This document shows positions 8,301-20,100 of a stretch of DNA of 64,000 nucleotides, piece after piece. A model generated the notes under the pieces. That model was not told where the DNA came from and searched no databases. It was given only the letters and a program-made list of their open reading frames with translations. The position numbers and the translations under genes are program-made. The DNA is from Melittangium boletus DSM 14713 (GTDB lineage: Bacteria > Myxococcota > Myxococcia > Myxococcales > Myxococcaceae): NCBI RefSeq assembly GCF_002305855.1, contig NZ_CP022163.1, forward strand, positions 9,305,765 to 9,369,764, written 5' to 3'. The stretch's first letter is position 1. Every line of letters begins with the position of its first letter.

Positions 8301-11091
8301 GCGGCGGCGCGGACAGCCCGGCGCGCGGCTCGGCGCGCTGGAGCTCCACCCAGTAGCGCGAGCGCTGCCAGGGGTAGGCCGGCAGCGGCACGCACGCATG
8401 AGGGCCGGCGTAGTGCGGCCGCCAGTCGATGGGGTGTCCCGCCGTGTACAAGGCCCCGAGCGAGCGCAGCAGGATTTCTCCCTCTACCTCGTCGCGCAGC
8501 AGCGAGGGCAACACCTGGGCCTTGGGGTACGCGGCGCACATCCGCTCGATGGACTGCGACAGCACGGGGTGCGGGCTGATCTCCAGGAAGAGGTGATGCG
8601 GGCTCGCGAGAAGCTGCTCGATGGCGGTGGAGAACAGCACCGGCTGGCGCAGGTTGCGCACCCAGTACGACGCGTCCCAGTCCTTGCCGTCCGTCTGGCT
8701 CCCGGTGACCGTGGAGTACACGGTGAGGCGCGCCGCCTCGGGGCTCAGCCCCTCCAACTGCTCGCGCAGCTCGGCGAGAAGCGGCTCCACCTGGGGAGAG
8801 TGGGAGGCGACGTCCACCTTGACGTCCCGGCAGAAGACGTTGCGCCGCCGCAGCCCCTCCGTGACTTCCCGAAGCGCGTTCGGCTCGCCCGCCAGCACGG
8901 TGGTCGTCGGGCCATTGCTCGCCGCGACGGACAGCCGATCCTCGTAACCCACCAGGGCGGCGCGCGCCTCGGCGAGGGAGATCTCCGCGAGCGCCATGCC
9001 GCCCTGGCCCCGGACGCGCCGCAACAGGATGCTGCGGCGGCAGATGACCCGCGCGGCGTCATCCAGGCTGAGCACGCCGGCCACATACGCCGCCGCCACC
9101 TCGCCCATGCTATGGCCCACCACCGCGTCGGGCTCGATGCCCCAGGAGCGCCAGTGCGCCGCGAGCGCCACCGCGATGGCGAACAGCGTCGGCTGGAGCA
9201 CGTCGATCTCCGACATCCGCGACGTGGCCTCGTCCGCCTGGAGCTGCTCCATCAGGGACCAGTCCACGTAGGCCCGCATGGCCTGGTCACACGCCTCCAG
9301 CGTGGCGCGGAACACGGGGGACTCGCGCATCAGCCGCCGGCCCATGCCGGGCCACTGGGAGCCCTGCCCGGAGAACACGAACACCACCTTCGGCCGCCGG
9401 GTCGCGGCTTCGCCGTGGGAGATGGCGTCATGGGGCTCGTCCCGGAGGAAGGCGCCCAGGTGCTCCACGAGCGCCTGGCGCGAGCGGCCCGCCACCGTCA
9501 ACCGGTTCGGAAACTGGCCGCGCCGTGTGCTGGCCGTGAAGCAGATGTCCTCGAGCGCATACGGCGCCCCCGCCCCGTCCTCGGCGAGGAAGGACTGGTA
9601 GGCGCGCGCGAGCTCCCGCAGCGCCGGCTCGCCCCGGGCGGACAACGGCAACAGGTACGCGGGGGGCGCGGAGCTCGGCCGCGTGAGGGTGCGCGCGGGC
9701 GCCTCCTCGATGACGAGGTGCGCGTTGATGCCGCTCAGGCCGAACGAGCTGATACCCGCCACGCGCTTGCCGGGCACGCCGGCCCAGTCCCTCAGCTCGG
9801 TGGGGATCGTCAGCGGCAGCTCCGCCCAGGGAATGGCCTTCGTGGGCTCCTTCAGGTGGAGGTGGGGCGGAATCTGCCGGTGCTGGAGCATCAGCACCAC
9901 CTTGATGAGGCCCGCGGCGCCCGCGGCCGCCTCCAGGTGGCCGAGGTTCGTCTTCACCGAACCCAGGGTGAGCGGCTGGGAGCGGGAGCGCCCGGGCTCG
10001 AACACCCGCTGCAGCGCCCGGACCTCGATGGGATCTCCGAGCGGCGTGGCCGTCCCATGGGCCTCGATGTAGCTGACCTGCGAGGGCTCCACGCCCGCGT
10101 TGGCCAGCGCCCGGCGGATCACCGCCTCCTGCGCGGGCCCGCTGGGCACCGTCAGTCCTCCGCTGGGGCCGTCATGGTTGACCGCGCCTCCGCGAATCAC
10201 CGCCAGCACCGGATCCCCATCCGCGAGGGCTTCCGACAGGCGCTTGAGCACCAGGACCCCACAGCCCTCGCCTCGCACATAGCCGTCCGCGGAGGCATCG
10301 AAGGTCTTGCAACGCCCCTGGGGGGACTGCGACCGCAGCCGGGAGGAAACGATGTGCCCATCGGGCGACAGGATGACGTTCACGCCTCCCGCGATGGCCA
10401 GGTTGCTCTCACGGGCGCGCAGGCTTTGACACGCGAGGTGCACCGACACGAGCGACGAGGAACATGCGGTGTTGACCGCCACGCTCGGTCCCTGGGCGCC
10501 CAGGAGGTAGGAGATGCGGCCCACCAGGAAGCTGGGATCCGTGCCGAGCGCCACATAGGCATCCAGCAACGAGGGATCCACGCGCTGGGCCATGAGCTGG
10601 CCGTAGTCATTGAGCATGATCCCCACGAACACACCCGTGAGGCTGTTCTCGATGCGCTCGGGCGCCTGACCCGCGTTGGCGAGCGCTTCCCACGTCACCT
10701 CCAGCATCAAGCGCTGCTGGGGGTCCATGCTCGCCACTTCGCGAGGCGCGATGCCGAAGAAGCCAGCGTCGAGCGAGTCGAGCCGCGTGCCTTGGAGGAA
10801 GCCGCCCCACTTCGTGTACATCTTCCCCGCGGCGTCGGGATCCGGATCGTAATAGGCGTCCACGTCCCAGCGGTCCGAGGGAATCTCGGTGACGACATCA
10901 CGGCCCTCGCGCAGCAGTTGCCAGTAGGACGCGGGATCATTCCCCCCACCGGGCAGACGGCACGCCATGCCGATGATGGCGATCGGCTCGCGCTTCTCGC
11001 GCTCACTCGCCTCGAGCCGCGCCTGCATCTTCTCCAGCGCCACCAGGGCTCGTGCCAGGCGAGCGCTGTGCTCGTTTTGTTCCGTACTCAT
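5353..11091 (-). CDS. Type I PKS module KS-AT-OMT-KR-ACP (MtaE-like)
   Basis: A 1912-aa PKS module. I start at the ATG at 11091 (MSTEQNEH), which gives a helical N-terminal docking segment directly before the KS; the 67 residues upstream look like shadow sequence. KS starts near 33, with NTACSSSL, HGTATPLGDP and KTNLGHLE. AT has GHSMGE near 660 and VASH near 764, indicating methylmalonyl-CoA. A methyltransferase has VLDFGCGYASDL near 1021. KR has TGGLGGLG near 1486, lacks the LDD motif, and has Trp eight residues before the catalytic Tyr, so it is A-type. ACP has MGMNSLM. Extension, ketoreduction and O-methylation here would give the CH(OMe)-CH(CH3) unit of cystothiazole/melithiazol-type chains. 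It lies 52 bases after the previous gene; an AGAGG element precedes the ATG. Confidence 0.93.
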   Translation of the reverse strand: MSTEQNEHSARLARALVALEKMQARLEASEREKREPIAIIGMACRLPGGGNDPASYWQLLREGRDVVTEIPSDRWDVDAYYDPDPDAAGKMYTKWGGFLQGTRLDSLDAGFFGIAPREVASMDPQQRLMLEVTWEALANAGQAPERIENSLTGVFVGIMLNDYGQLMAQRVDPSLLDAYVALGTDPSFLVGRISYLLGAQGPSVAVNTACSSSLVSVHLACQSLRARESNLAIAGGVNVILSPDGHIVSSRLRSQSPQGRCKTFDASADGYVRGEGCGVLVLKRLSEALADGDPVLAVIRGGAVNHDGPSGGLTVPSGPAQEAVIRRALANAGVEPSQVSYIEAHGTATPLGDPIEVRALQRVFEPGRSRSQPLTLGSVKTNLGHLEAAAGAAGLIKVVLMLQHRQIPPHLHLKEPTKAIPWAELPLTIPTELRDWAGVPGKRVAGISSFGLSGINAHLVIEEAPARTLTRPSSAPPAYLLPLSARGEPALRELARAYQSFLAEDGAGAPYALEDICFTASTRRGQFPNRLTVAGRSRQALVEHLGAFLRDEPHDAISHGEAATRRPKVVFVFSGQGSQWPGMGRRLMRESPVFRATLEACDQAMRAYVDWSLMEQLQADEATSRMSEIDVLQPTLFAIAVALAAHWRSWGIEPDAVVGHSMGEVAAAYVAGVLSLDDAARVICRRSILLRRVRGQGGMALAEISLAEARAALVGYEDRLSVAASNGPTTTVLAGEPNALREVTEGLRRRNVFCRDVKVDVASHSPQVEPLLAELREQLEGLSPEAARLTVYSTVTGSQTDGKDWDASYWVRNLRQPVLFSTAIEQLLASPHHLFLEISPHPVLSQSIERMCAAYPKAQVLPSLLRDEVEGEILLRSLGALYTAGHPIDWRPHYAGPHACVPLPAYPWQRSRYWVELQRAEPRAGLSAPPPSEESAEVPAASLHGEGTASRFYDDSAELERVLQPDEVYLTFGIMRRPVPGFSWLLNVYGMSETPEHKDVLLDGQRGLRSVLFGGVRWESVRKVLDFGCGYASDLLSLARRHPHLKLHGYTISAEQAAVDARRVRERGFEDRIRVFARDSAKDAFPDRYDVAFGFEVATHIADKDALFSNLARSLNNGGFLLLADFIAAGVSAINIEETASYNSSAEEWADVLSRHNFRLVEGVDISREASLFLEDPSFDQNLERVTERFKLNELVRRNFDAMRNFGKALEKGLMSYALLIIQKDEYASPSYLARVNQAKLGALTPYAEFENGGADWAEPADQDTARAALSAPRDWFYDVSWPHKARGSGQGEASRTSAASSAWLILSDRSGVGQALAERLRAKGEPCTLLHANEEKRFEQVAQGAWRGVVHLWTLDGGSLSEVLATGCESLPSLVQGLGRSSSPGARLWLVTRGAQAVGKDIPSVTLAPLWGAGRVLALEHPELWGGLLDLPSEWNASHVDALCEDLLHSDGEDQIAYRAGSRHVARLVRAAPAAAGPVAWRADGVYLITGGLGGLGLQVARWLVSRGARHLVLVGRTGLSEASQWDALSADSAAGRQVRTVRELESQGASVKVVRCDVGESQQVAALVGELRAGPLPLRGIFHAAGVSVHRPLVETDAALMASVFHSKVKGAQALHESTRDLPLDCFVLFSSASSVWGAQGMAAYAAANHFLEAFAGYRHAQGLVATCVNWGQWSEGGMAGSEEALRFFASVGLEAMPTASALAAMDQLVGSGAIRRTVASVDWNRFKPIHEAKRRRPLLDDIQSGRAVAASKAPERDTRSELLRQLEEAPSGRRRGVLLEHVRQVAARVLGAEPSALAPHRGFFQMGMNSLMSVELKNHLEKSFRHKLPSTLVFEYPTVDELTNFLAKELPAFAALIPAHVAPPSIPIAAPEDSAPVDDAILELLGEAQRLSETELHSLAQSLSGDGSK

Positions 11092-11143
11092 GGGCTCAAA
11101 ACCTCTCACTGCGAATTCGGGGGAAGGGGGAACGGCGGGCGCG

Positions 11144-14100
11144 CTAGGCGTCGCCCACCAGTTTCTCGAGGTCCGCGAGCTTCTGATCGAGCAGCGCGCC
11201 CAGTTCGTCCTGCGGGAGCTGTTCCAGGTTCTCCAGGGATGGGCCCTCCGCCTCGGCCTTGTCCGGCACGTGGCCGGGAGACGACGGGGCAAGGGGCTCC
11301 AGGCCGAGGATTTCCGTGGCCAGGTGATGGGTCAGGGCGTCGATGGTGGGATGGTCGAAGACCAGGGTCGCGGCGAGGGTCCGCTCCACACCGAGGCTGG
11401 ACTGGAAACGGCCTCGCAGCTCGATGGCCATGAGCGAATCCATGCCCGCGTCGAACAGCCGGTCATTGCCCGCGAGCGCCTTGGACAGGCTCACCCCGAG
11501 CACCTGGTGCACCTGCTGGTGCACGTGATCCAGCAGCACCTCCTGCTGTCTGCCGCGCGGCAGCCCCTTGAGCCGATCCACCAGGGTGGCCTCTCGCGAC
11601 CCCGGCGTTCCCACCCGTCCCGGCTCGATCAACTTGCGCAGGAAGTTCGCCGAGCTCGCGAAGCGCTGGACGTACTGATTCCAGTCCACGGGCAGCACCG
11701 CCACCGCCGCGGGGCCCTCCTCCATCGCCTGGCCCAGGGCTTCCAGGCCCCGCTCCGGATCGATCCACTCGGAGCCGCGCTGCTGCTCCGGCGAGGCGAA
11801 GGCAGCCGCCATGCCGTGGCCACTCCAGGCGCCCCAGTTGATGCTCACGGCCTTGAGCCCGAGCGCCCGCCGGTGATGGGCGAGCGCGTCCAGGAACGCG
11901 TTCGCCGCGGCGTAGTTGCCCTGTCCCGCGGCGCCCAACAGCGAGGCCGACGAGGAGAACAGCACGAAGAGGTCCAGGTCCATTCCCCGGGTCTGCTCGT
12001 GCAGGTTCCAGCCACCCGCCTGCTTGGGCGCGAGCACCCGCTCGAAGCGGGACGCGTTCTGATGCAGCAGCGTGCCGTCATCCACCACGCCCGCCAGGTG
12101 CATCACGCCCCGCAGCGCGGTCTTCGTCTGAGCGAGCGAGGCCAGCACCCGCGCGACATCGCCGGGTTGGGACACGTCACCCGACGCCAGCGTGACCTCG
12201 GCACCCGCCTGCCGCAGCGCGCGCAAGGACTCCTTCGCCGCCTCGCCGGGCTCCTTCCTGCCCATGAGCACGAGGTGCCGGGCGCCCTGCTCCACCATCC
12301 ATCGCGCCACCTGGAGGCCGAGACCGCCCAGGCCGCCGGTGATCAGGTAGGCCCCGTCCGGACGCAACCGCGAGGCGGCGGACCGCGCGTCCGAACCCGC
12401 GTACCGGGCGAGCCGGGCGACGTAGCGCTGCCCCTGCCTGTAGGCGACCTGCTCCCCTCGCGGCACGTGCAGCAGCTCCGCGATCAGCGAGGCGTCCTCC
12501 GTGGAGGGCGCGCGGGAATCCAGGTCCACGAGCGCGGGGGAGAACTCCGGGTGTTCGAGCGCGAGGGTGCGTCCGAGTCCCCACAGCGCGGACTGCGCCA
12601 GCGCGGGAGGCGTGGGCTCCTGACCCGTGCGCTGGGTACCACGCGTCACCAGGAACATCCGGGGGAGCACCGGGAACTCGCCCCTGACGAGGGCCTGGGT
12701 GAGGTGGAGCACGCTCTCGCAACCGAGGCGCTGGGCCTCCCGCAGCGAGGCCAGCGTCACCGGCGCGTCCGGCTCCAGGCCCCACAGGTGGACGATGCCG
12801 CGGCAGGGCGGCGTGCCCGGCGCGGAGGCGTCCCGAAGCAGGCGCGAGAAGTCCTCCATCCGCGAGGGATCGAGCGTGAACGTCTGGCCGTCATGCGCCG
12901 CATAGGCGGCTCCCGGACGGGCCACCACGCACCGCACGCCCCTGCCCCGGAGGGAGCGCACGAGCGCGTCCCCGGTTCCCGTCGCATCGGCGAGCACCAG
13001 CCAGGTGCCCTCGAGGACGGCCTCCGTCCCGGCGTCGTGCGGCTGCGCTTCCCAACGCACCTCGTGGGTCCACTGAGAACCCGAGCGCAGGAGCCGCTGG
13101 AGCGCCGAGTTCCCCACCCGCTGGAACCGGAGCCCTTCCACCACGGCGCACACCACGCCCGACGCATCGAGCAGACGCACGTCCGCCGTCAACACGCCCT
13201 CGGCCGAGGGATCACGGGGCCGCATCGAGACATGGCTCCAGCACGCCGCGCCCGCGGCACGCCAGAACTGGAGCCGCTTGAAGCCCACGGGCAGGTAGAG
13301 CGTGTCCTCGGGCGCCTTCGTTCCGTCTCCGAGCAACGTGGCGCCACACACCTGGAGACAGGCATCCAGCAGGGCGGGATGCAGCGGGAAGTGCGCCGAC
13401 TCCGAGGCCAACGCCTCGGGCAGTTGGACCCATCCGAGCGCTTCCCCGCTCCCCAGGTGGATGCGCTCGATGCCCTGGAAGCCCGGCCCATAGTGGATGC
13501 CGAGGGACTGGAAGTGCGCACGGAGCGTCGCCGCCGGCACGTCCCGGGCACAACGAGAGCGCAGCGCGTCCGGCGACACCGGCTCGGGAGCGGGCGCGCC
13601 ACGAGGAGCCACCCGGAGGGTGCCCGTCGCATGCAGCACCCAGGGCTCATTCGAGGACTCCGCCAGGTCGGCGCGAGCGCTGAAGAGCTGGAAGGACCGC
13701 GTGTCATCCCCTCGGGGCGAGAGGACGAGCTGGAGCGTGTGCTCCGCGTCGTCGCGCAACACGAGCACTTCCTGGATGAGCACGTCCTCCAGCGCGTGTG
13801 CGCCTTCGCCCAGGAGCTCACGCGCCGCGGCGCGCACCACCTCCATATAGACGGTCGAGGGCAGCACGGTCGCGCCGTGCACCTGGTGATCGGCGAGGAA
13901 CGGGAACAGGCCCGTGCTCACCGTGCACTCGAACACCGTCTCCTTGAGGGCGGGAGACGAAATCCTCCGGCCCAACAGGCGAGGCGTCCGGGAGCCCGAG
14001 AGCGCACCGTGTGCGTGTCCCCGCCGGCGATCGATCCAGTGCCGCTCACGCTGGAAGGGATAGGTGGGCAGGGAGGTACGGCGCCGCGCCCCTCCGGCGC

Positions 14101-17100
14101 TCACGCTCGCCCAGTCCACTTCCACGCCCCGCGCGTACAGCTTCGCCAGGCCGCCCAGCATCTGCTTCCAGTCCCCCACTCCCGGCTTGAGCGTCCCCAC
14201 CCACTCCCCTTCCTCCCCCAGGTACTTGCGCCCCACCGCCACCAGCGTCGGCTTGGGCCCCACCTCCACGAATACCCTCTGGCCCCTCTCGTACAGCCCC
14301 TTGAGCCCTTCCCAGTACTTCACCGGCTCCCTCACCTGCTTCTTCCAGTACTCCCCCTGGCTGACCTCTTCCCCCTTCACCGGCCTCCCACTCACGTTCC
14401 CCACCAGCTCCACGCTCGGCCTCCCCCACTTCACCTTCCCCAACACCTTCCCGTACTCCTCCAGCATCGGCTCCATCAGCGGCGAGTGGAACGCGTGCGT
14501 CGTCTTCAACTCCCGGCTCTCCACCCCCTCCTTCCTCAGCTCCTCCACCACCCCTTCCACTTCCTTCTCCCCTCCCGCCACCACCGTCTCCCGGGGGCCA
14601 TTCACCGCCGCCACCGACACCCGGCTCTCCTTCCCCTTGAGCGCCTGGCGCACCTTCCCCTCCTCCGCCATCACCACCACCATCTTCCCCTTCTCCCCCA
14701 AACCCTCCATCAGCTGGCCTCTCTTCGCCACCAGCTCCAGCCCCTCCTCCAGGCTCATCACCTCCGCCACGCACGCCGCCACGTACTCGCCCAGGCTGTG
14801 TCCCAGCACCGCCCCCGGCTTCACTCCCCACCCCATCCACACCTTCGCCAGCGCGTACTCCACCGCGAACAGCGCCGGCTGCGCCACGCTCGCCTTACTC
14901 AGCAGTGCTCCCTTGCCTCCGTAGAGCACTTCCACCAGCGACTCCCCCATCAGCGGCCGCAGCACCTCGTCGCACCGCTTCATGGTTTCGCGGAACACCG
15001 GCTCCGTCTCGTACAGCTCCTGGCCCATTCCCTCCGCCTGCGAGCCCTGGCCCGTGAACAGGAACACCACTTCCTGCACCCTTCCCGCCTCCCGGCTCAC
15101 CGCTCCCTGCTCCGGCGCCTCTCCCTTCGCCAGCGCCTCCACCTGCTCGCGCAGCTGCTGCACGCTCTCGGCCACCACCGCCGCCCGGTGCGCGAAGTGC
15201 GCCCGGCCCGCGTTCGCCGTGAAGCACACCTCCTCCAGCTTCGCTTCCGGGTGCGCCTCCAGGTGCCTCACGTACCGATCCGCCAGCGCTCGCAAGCCCC
15301 GCTCGTTGCGCGCCGACAGGGTCAGCAGCCCCGCCGACCGGACCCGGGCATCCCGCGCGGGCACGGCTTCCGGCGCCTCTTCCAGCACCACGTGCGCGTT
15401 GGTTCCACCAATGCCGAACGAGCTCACGCCCGCCCGGCGAGGCGTCGCGCCCGCCCGCCACTCCGTGAGCTGGGTGTTCACGTAGAAGGGGCTGCGCGTC
15501 TGCTCGAAGAAGGGGTTGGGCTTCTTGCAATGCAGGCTCGGCGGCACGCGCCGGTGCTGCAGGCTCAGGACCGTCTTGATGAGGCCCGCGATGCCCGCGG
15601 CCGCCTCCAGGTGACCGATGTTCGTCTTCACCGAGCCAATCGGGCACACCCCGACCGCGTCGGTGCTCGCGCCGAAGACCTGCTGGAGCGCGGACAGCTC
15701 GATCTGATCCCCCAGCGGCGTCCCGGTGCCGTGGGTCTCGATGTAGCCCAGGGACGACGGCTCCACGTTCGCGGCGGCGAGGGCCGCGGTGATGACCGCC
15801 GCCTGCCCTTCCTGGCTGGGCGCCGTGTAACCAATCTTCAAGGCGCCATCGTTGTTGACCGCCGAGCCCCGGATGATCGCCCGGATGTGGTCTCCCGCGG
15901 CGAGCGCGTCATCCAGCCGCTTGAGCACGACCACGCCCGCGCCATTGCCGAAGATGGTGCCCTGGGCGTCCGCGTCGAAGGCGCGGCAGTGCCCATCGGG
16001 CGACATGATGCCGCCCTGCTCGTAGAGGTAGCCGGACCTGTGCGGCACCCGGACGGCCACGCCGCCCGCGAGCGCCATCTCACACTCGCCATTGAGCAGC
16101 GCCTGGCTCGCCAGGTGGATGGCCACGAGCGACGTGGAGCACGCCGTCTGGACGCTCAGGCTGGGGCCCTTGAGTCCAAGCCGGTAGGACAGATGCGTGG
16201 CCAGGTAGTCCTTGTCGTTGCCGATCAAGGTCTGGAGGTCGCGCACGGCCCCCTCACGGCCCAGCGAGGTCGGGTCCATCTGGAAGAGCAGGTAGTTGCT
16301 GATGATGGAGCCCGCGTACACGCCCACGCGTCCATCCAGCTTGCGCGGGTTGTAGCCCGCGTCCTCGATAGCCTCCCAGACGCACTCGAAGAAGACGCGG
16401 TGCTGGGGATCCATGAGCCGCGCCTGCTTCGGCATGAGGCCGAAGTGCTCGGCGTCGAAGGACTCGATGTCCTCGAGGACCGCTCCCGCGCGGACGTAGT
16501 TGGGATCGCGCAGCAGCGAGGGCTCCAGCACCTCGCGCCGCACCTCGTCCTCCGAGAAGAAGGAGATCGACTCGACGCCCTCGGACAGGTTGCGCCAGAA
16601 CTCCTCGAGGTTGCGCGCCCCGGGGAAGCGGCCCGACATGCCGACGATGGCGATGGGCTGCTGCCTGCTGGAGGACTCGCGCCTGGGCACGCTCACGACG
16701 GGCGCGGGCACCGGGACAGGCACTGGCGCGGGGATGACGGCCTGCTTCGCGACGGGAGCAGGAGCCTCCTTCGGCGCCGGAGCTGGAGCCGGAGCAGGCG
16801 GAGGTGGCGGCGCGGACGCCGGGGCCTTCTTCGCCGCGAGCTGTTCGCCGACGTACTCCGCCAGGGAGCGGACGGTGGTGTAGCGGAACATCTGCGCGAT
16901 GGGGAACTCCACCTGAAGCCGCTCGCGCAGCTTGCGGTGGATCTGCACGACGTGGACCGACGTGCCACCCAGGTCGAAGAAGTTGAGGTGGACATCCACC
17001 TCCTTGAGTTGGAGCACTTCGCCCACGATGGCGGAGAGCGTCTGCTCCGTGCTCCCCTGGGGCGCGCTCCCCGAGGAGGCCTTCGTCGTCTCCGGCAGCT

Positions 17101-20100
17101 CGGCCGCGGGGGCGCGCAAGGCACCGCGATCCACCTTGCCGTTGGCCGTGAGCGGCAGGGCCTCCATCACGACGAAGCTGGAGGGCACCATGTACGCGGG
17201 CAGCTTCGCCGCTAGGTGCCGCCGCAGCTCATCGGAGAGCGAGGCGGAGGGCGCGGCCCGCTGGGCCTTGGGCTTCGCCAGGCTCGCCGAGGGATCCACG
17301 CCGCCGCCCAGGAAGCTGTGCAAGAGCACGTGCTGCTCGTCCAGGAGGAACGCCTGGCGCAGCGGCTCGAAGTTCAGGCCACCCACGGGGCACAGTCCCA
17401 GCTGGCTCTCCGGCGCCGAGCTCATCAGGAGCTGGGCCATGTAGCCGGCCTCGAGCATGCAGAAGTCCCGCGCGTACTCGCCATAGAGCGGCGTGATCGC
17501 GCTCATCTGCGCGACGAGGAAGAGCGAGAAACCACAGGCGTCGAAGATGGAGCGGTTGCCCGCGACGTACAGGCCCCGATCCAGGGTCACGTCCGGCGTG
17601 AGCAGGACGAGTTCGTGACGCTTCGGGTGGTAGTAGTACGTGCCCCCCACCAGACCCTCGACCGCGCCCGGCTTGAGGTGCAGATAGGCCTGCACCGGAT
17701 AGAGCCCGCCCACCGAGGGGTAGCGGTACTTGGGCTGCAGGAAGTCGTCGAGCGACAGCTGCATGAGGCAGCCCAACATGTCGCCCAGGCGCGACACGGT
17801 CAGGGGCTCGGACAGGAAGGTCCGGTGGCTGCGCCGATCCGTGTACTTGCGGCGCAGGGACTCGTCCGCCTCTGGACGCCGCAGCGCGAGGGCCTGGTGC
17901 TGGTTCGCATCCGCCCGCAGGCCCGGCTCCTTGAGCTTGAACTCCAGGCGGGCCACCGGATCCGTGATGACGTCCTGGGGCGGCCTCGGGCCATTGTCCT
18001 CCAGGAGCGAGTCCTCCGAGGACGGCGCCGCGACGAGGTTGGGCGCGAGCTGATCCGGGACGACATAGGCGACGAGGCGCCGGATTCCCCCGGGCTTGCC
18101 CACGGCGTTGACCACCGCGGCGCGCACGCCCGGGTGCGAATCGAGCGCGGCCTCGATCTCGCCCAGCTCGATGCGATAGCCCTGGATCTTCACCTGGAAG
18201 TCCTCGCGGCCGAGGAATTCGATGTCGCCGCCCGGCAGGAAGCGGCCCAGGTCGCCCGTCGCGTACAGGCGCTCACCCGTGCGCGGGTGCGTGATGAAGC
18301 GCTCGGCGGTGCGGGCCGGATCCCGGTAGTAGCCCAGCGACAGGCCAATGCCCCCGATGTAGAGCTGGCCGGTGATCCAGTCCGGACAGGACTCCAGCGA
18401 GGCATCCAGCACGTAGAAGCGCTGGTTCACCATGGGCCGGCCGTAGGGGATGCTCCGCCAGGTGGGGTCCACCTCGCCAATCCGGTAGAGGATGGACCAG
18501 ATGGACGCCTCGGTGGCTCCACCCAGGCTCACCACCTCGACGTCGCGCGACCGGGCGCGGAGCCGATCGGGCAGCGACACGGGAATCCAATCCCCGCTCA
18601 TGAGGACGAGCCGCAGCGAGTCGGGCAGACGCTGGCCCATGCCCTCCGCGTACTCGACGCACATGTCCATCAGCGCCGGAACGGAGTTCCACAAAGTCAC
18701 GCCCCGCTGCTCCAGCAGGGACAACCACCGGCTCGGGTCTCGCGACGTCCCGGGCTCCGGCATCACGATGGCGGCACCCGCGGCGAGCATTCCGAAGAGG
18801 TCGTAGACGGACAGATCGAAGCTGAGCGACGAGAGCGCGAGCACCCGATCCCGGGGCTCCACCGCGAAGCGCTCGTTCATGTCGAGCACGGTGTTGACCG
18901 CGCCCCGATGGTCGATCATCACGCCCTTGGGCCGTCCCGTCGAGCCCGAGGTGTAGATGACGTAGGCGAGGCTGTTGTCGCTCCGGGGAGCCGGCGCGAC
19001 CCACGACGGGCCCAGCGCGTCGTCGAGGTCCACCGCGAGCCGCGTGGGGCCCTGGGGCCAGCTCAACGAGGCGTCCAGGTGCGATTGCGTGAGGACGAGC
19101 TCGACCTGGCCTTCCTGGATCAGATCCTGGAGGCGCTCGGACGGCAGGGCGGGATCCAACGGCAGGTAGGCCGCTCCCGCGCGGAGGATGGCGATCGCCG
19201 CGATCACCTGCTCCATCCCCTTCTCGGCGACAATGGCCACGAGGCGGCCGGGCGAGGCGCCTCGCGAGAGGAGCCACGCGGCGATGCGGGACGAGCGGCG
19301 CTCCAGCTCCGCGTACGTGAGGGTCTGATCCCGGAAGAAGACGGCGGGGGCCTCGGGCCGCGCGGCCGCCTGCCGCAGGAACAATGCCTCGAGCCGCTCC
19401 GAGGAAACAGGCCGCTCGGTGGCGTTGAACGCATCCCGGCGCGCCTGCTGCGCGGGCAGCAGCGGCTGCCGGGCGGGCGCGTGCCAGGCCGAGGCATCCT
19501 CGGAGAGCCGGCGCAGCAGCAGTTGATAGGAGTCGAAGATCGAGTCGAGCAGCCCGGGGGGGAAGAGGCCCTCGACGTAGTCCCAGCTGAAGTACAGCTC
19601 GTCGTTGAGCTCGAAGACCTGGTAGTCGAGCCACACCTGGGGGGTCTGGGTGATGAGCTCGGCGATGCGCACCCCCTCGGGGACCCGCAGCGAGCGCCCC
19701 GTGCCCGAGACGAGACTCGTGAACACGTAGGGCATGGGGGAGTGGGCGTCCCAGCGTCCCGTCCGGGCCGCTTCGCGCAGCACCTGGACGCTCGACACGG
19801 ACAGGTGCTCCAGATCCTCGAAGAACTGACCCTGCACCCGCCGCGCCCGCTCGGCGAAGGACTCCCGCCGCGAGCAGTCCACCTCCAGCAGGATGCCCGA
19901 GGTGAAGTCTCCGATGATCCGCTCCACGTCCTCGATCACCGGCAAGCGGTTGAAGAGGGTCAGGTTGAGCGTCAGCCGATCATTCCGCCCGTGCTCGCGA
20001 AGCACCTCGCCATAGGCGGCGCACAGGGCCATGGACGGCGTCACGTCGGCGGCCTTGGCGTTCTCCAGGAAAGCGCGCCAGGCGGCGCGATCCAACCCGG

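Noticed and set aside
11092..11292. N-terminal extension of the KS-AT-OMT-KR-ACP protein by 67 residues
   Set aside because: The extension is Arg/Trp/Ser-rich shadow sequence of the previous gene; the docking helix begins at the ATG at 11091.
10967..17215. A 2082-codon open frame on the plus strand, and similar ones at 6742-11433, 1418-5791 and 17216-21187
   Set aside because: They are antisense shadows of the NRPS/PKS genes in very GC-rich DNA. Their translations are Arg/His/Gln-rich without any domain, while the minus-strand frames contain full catalytic motifs.
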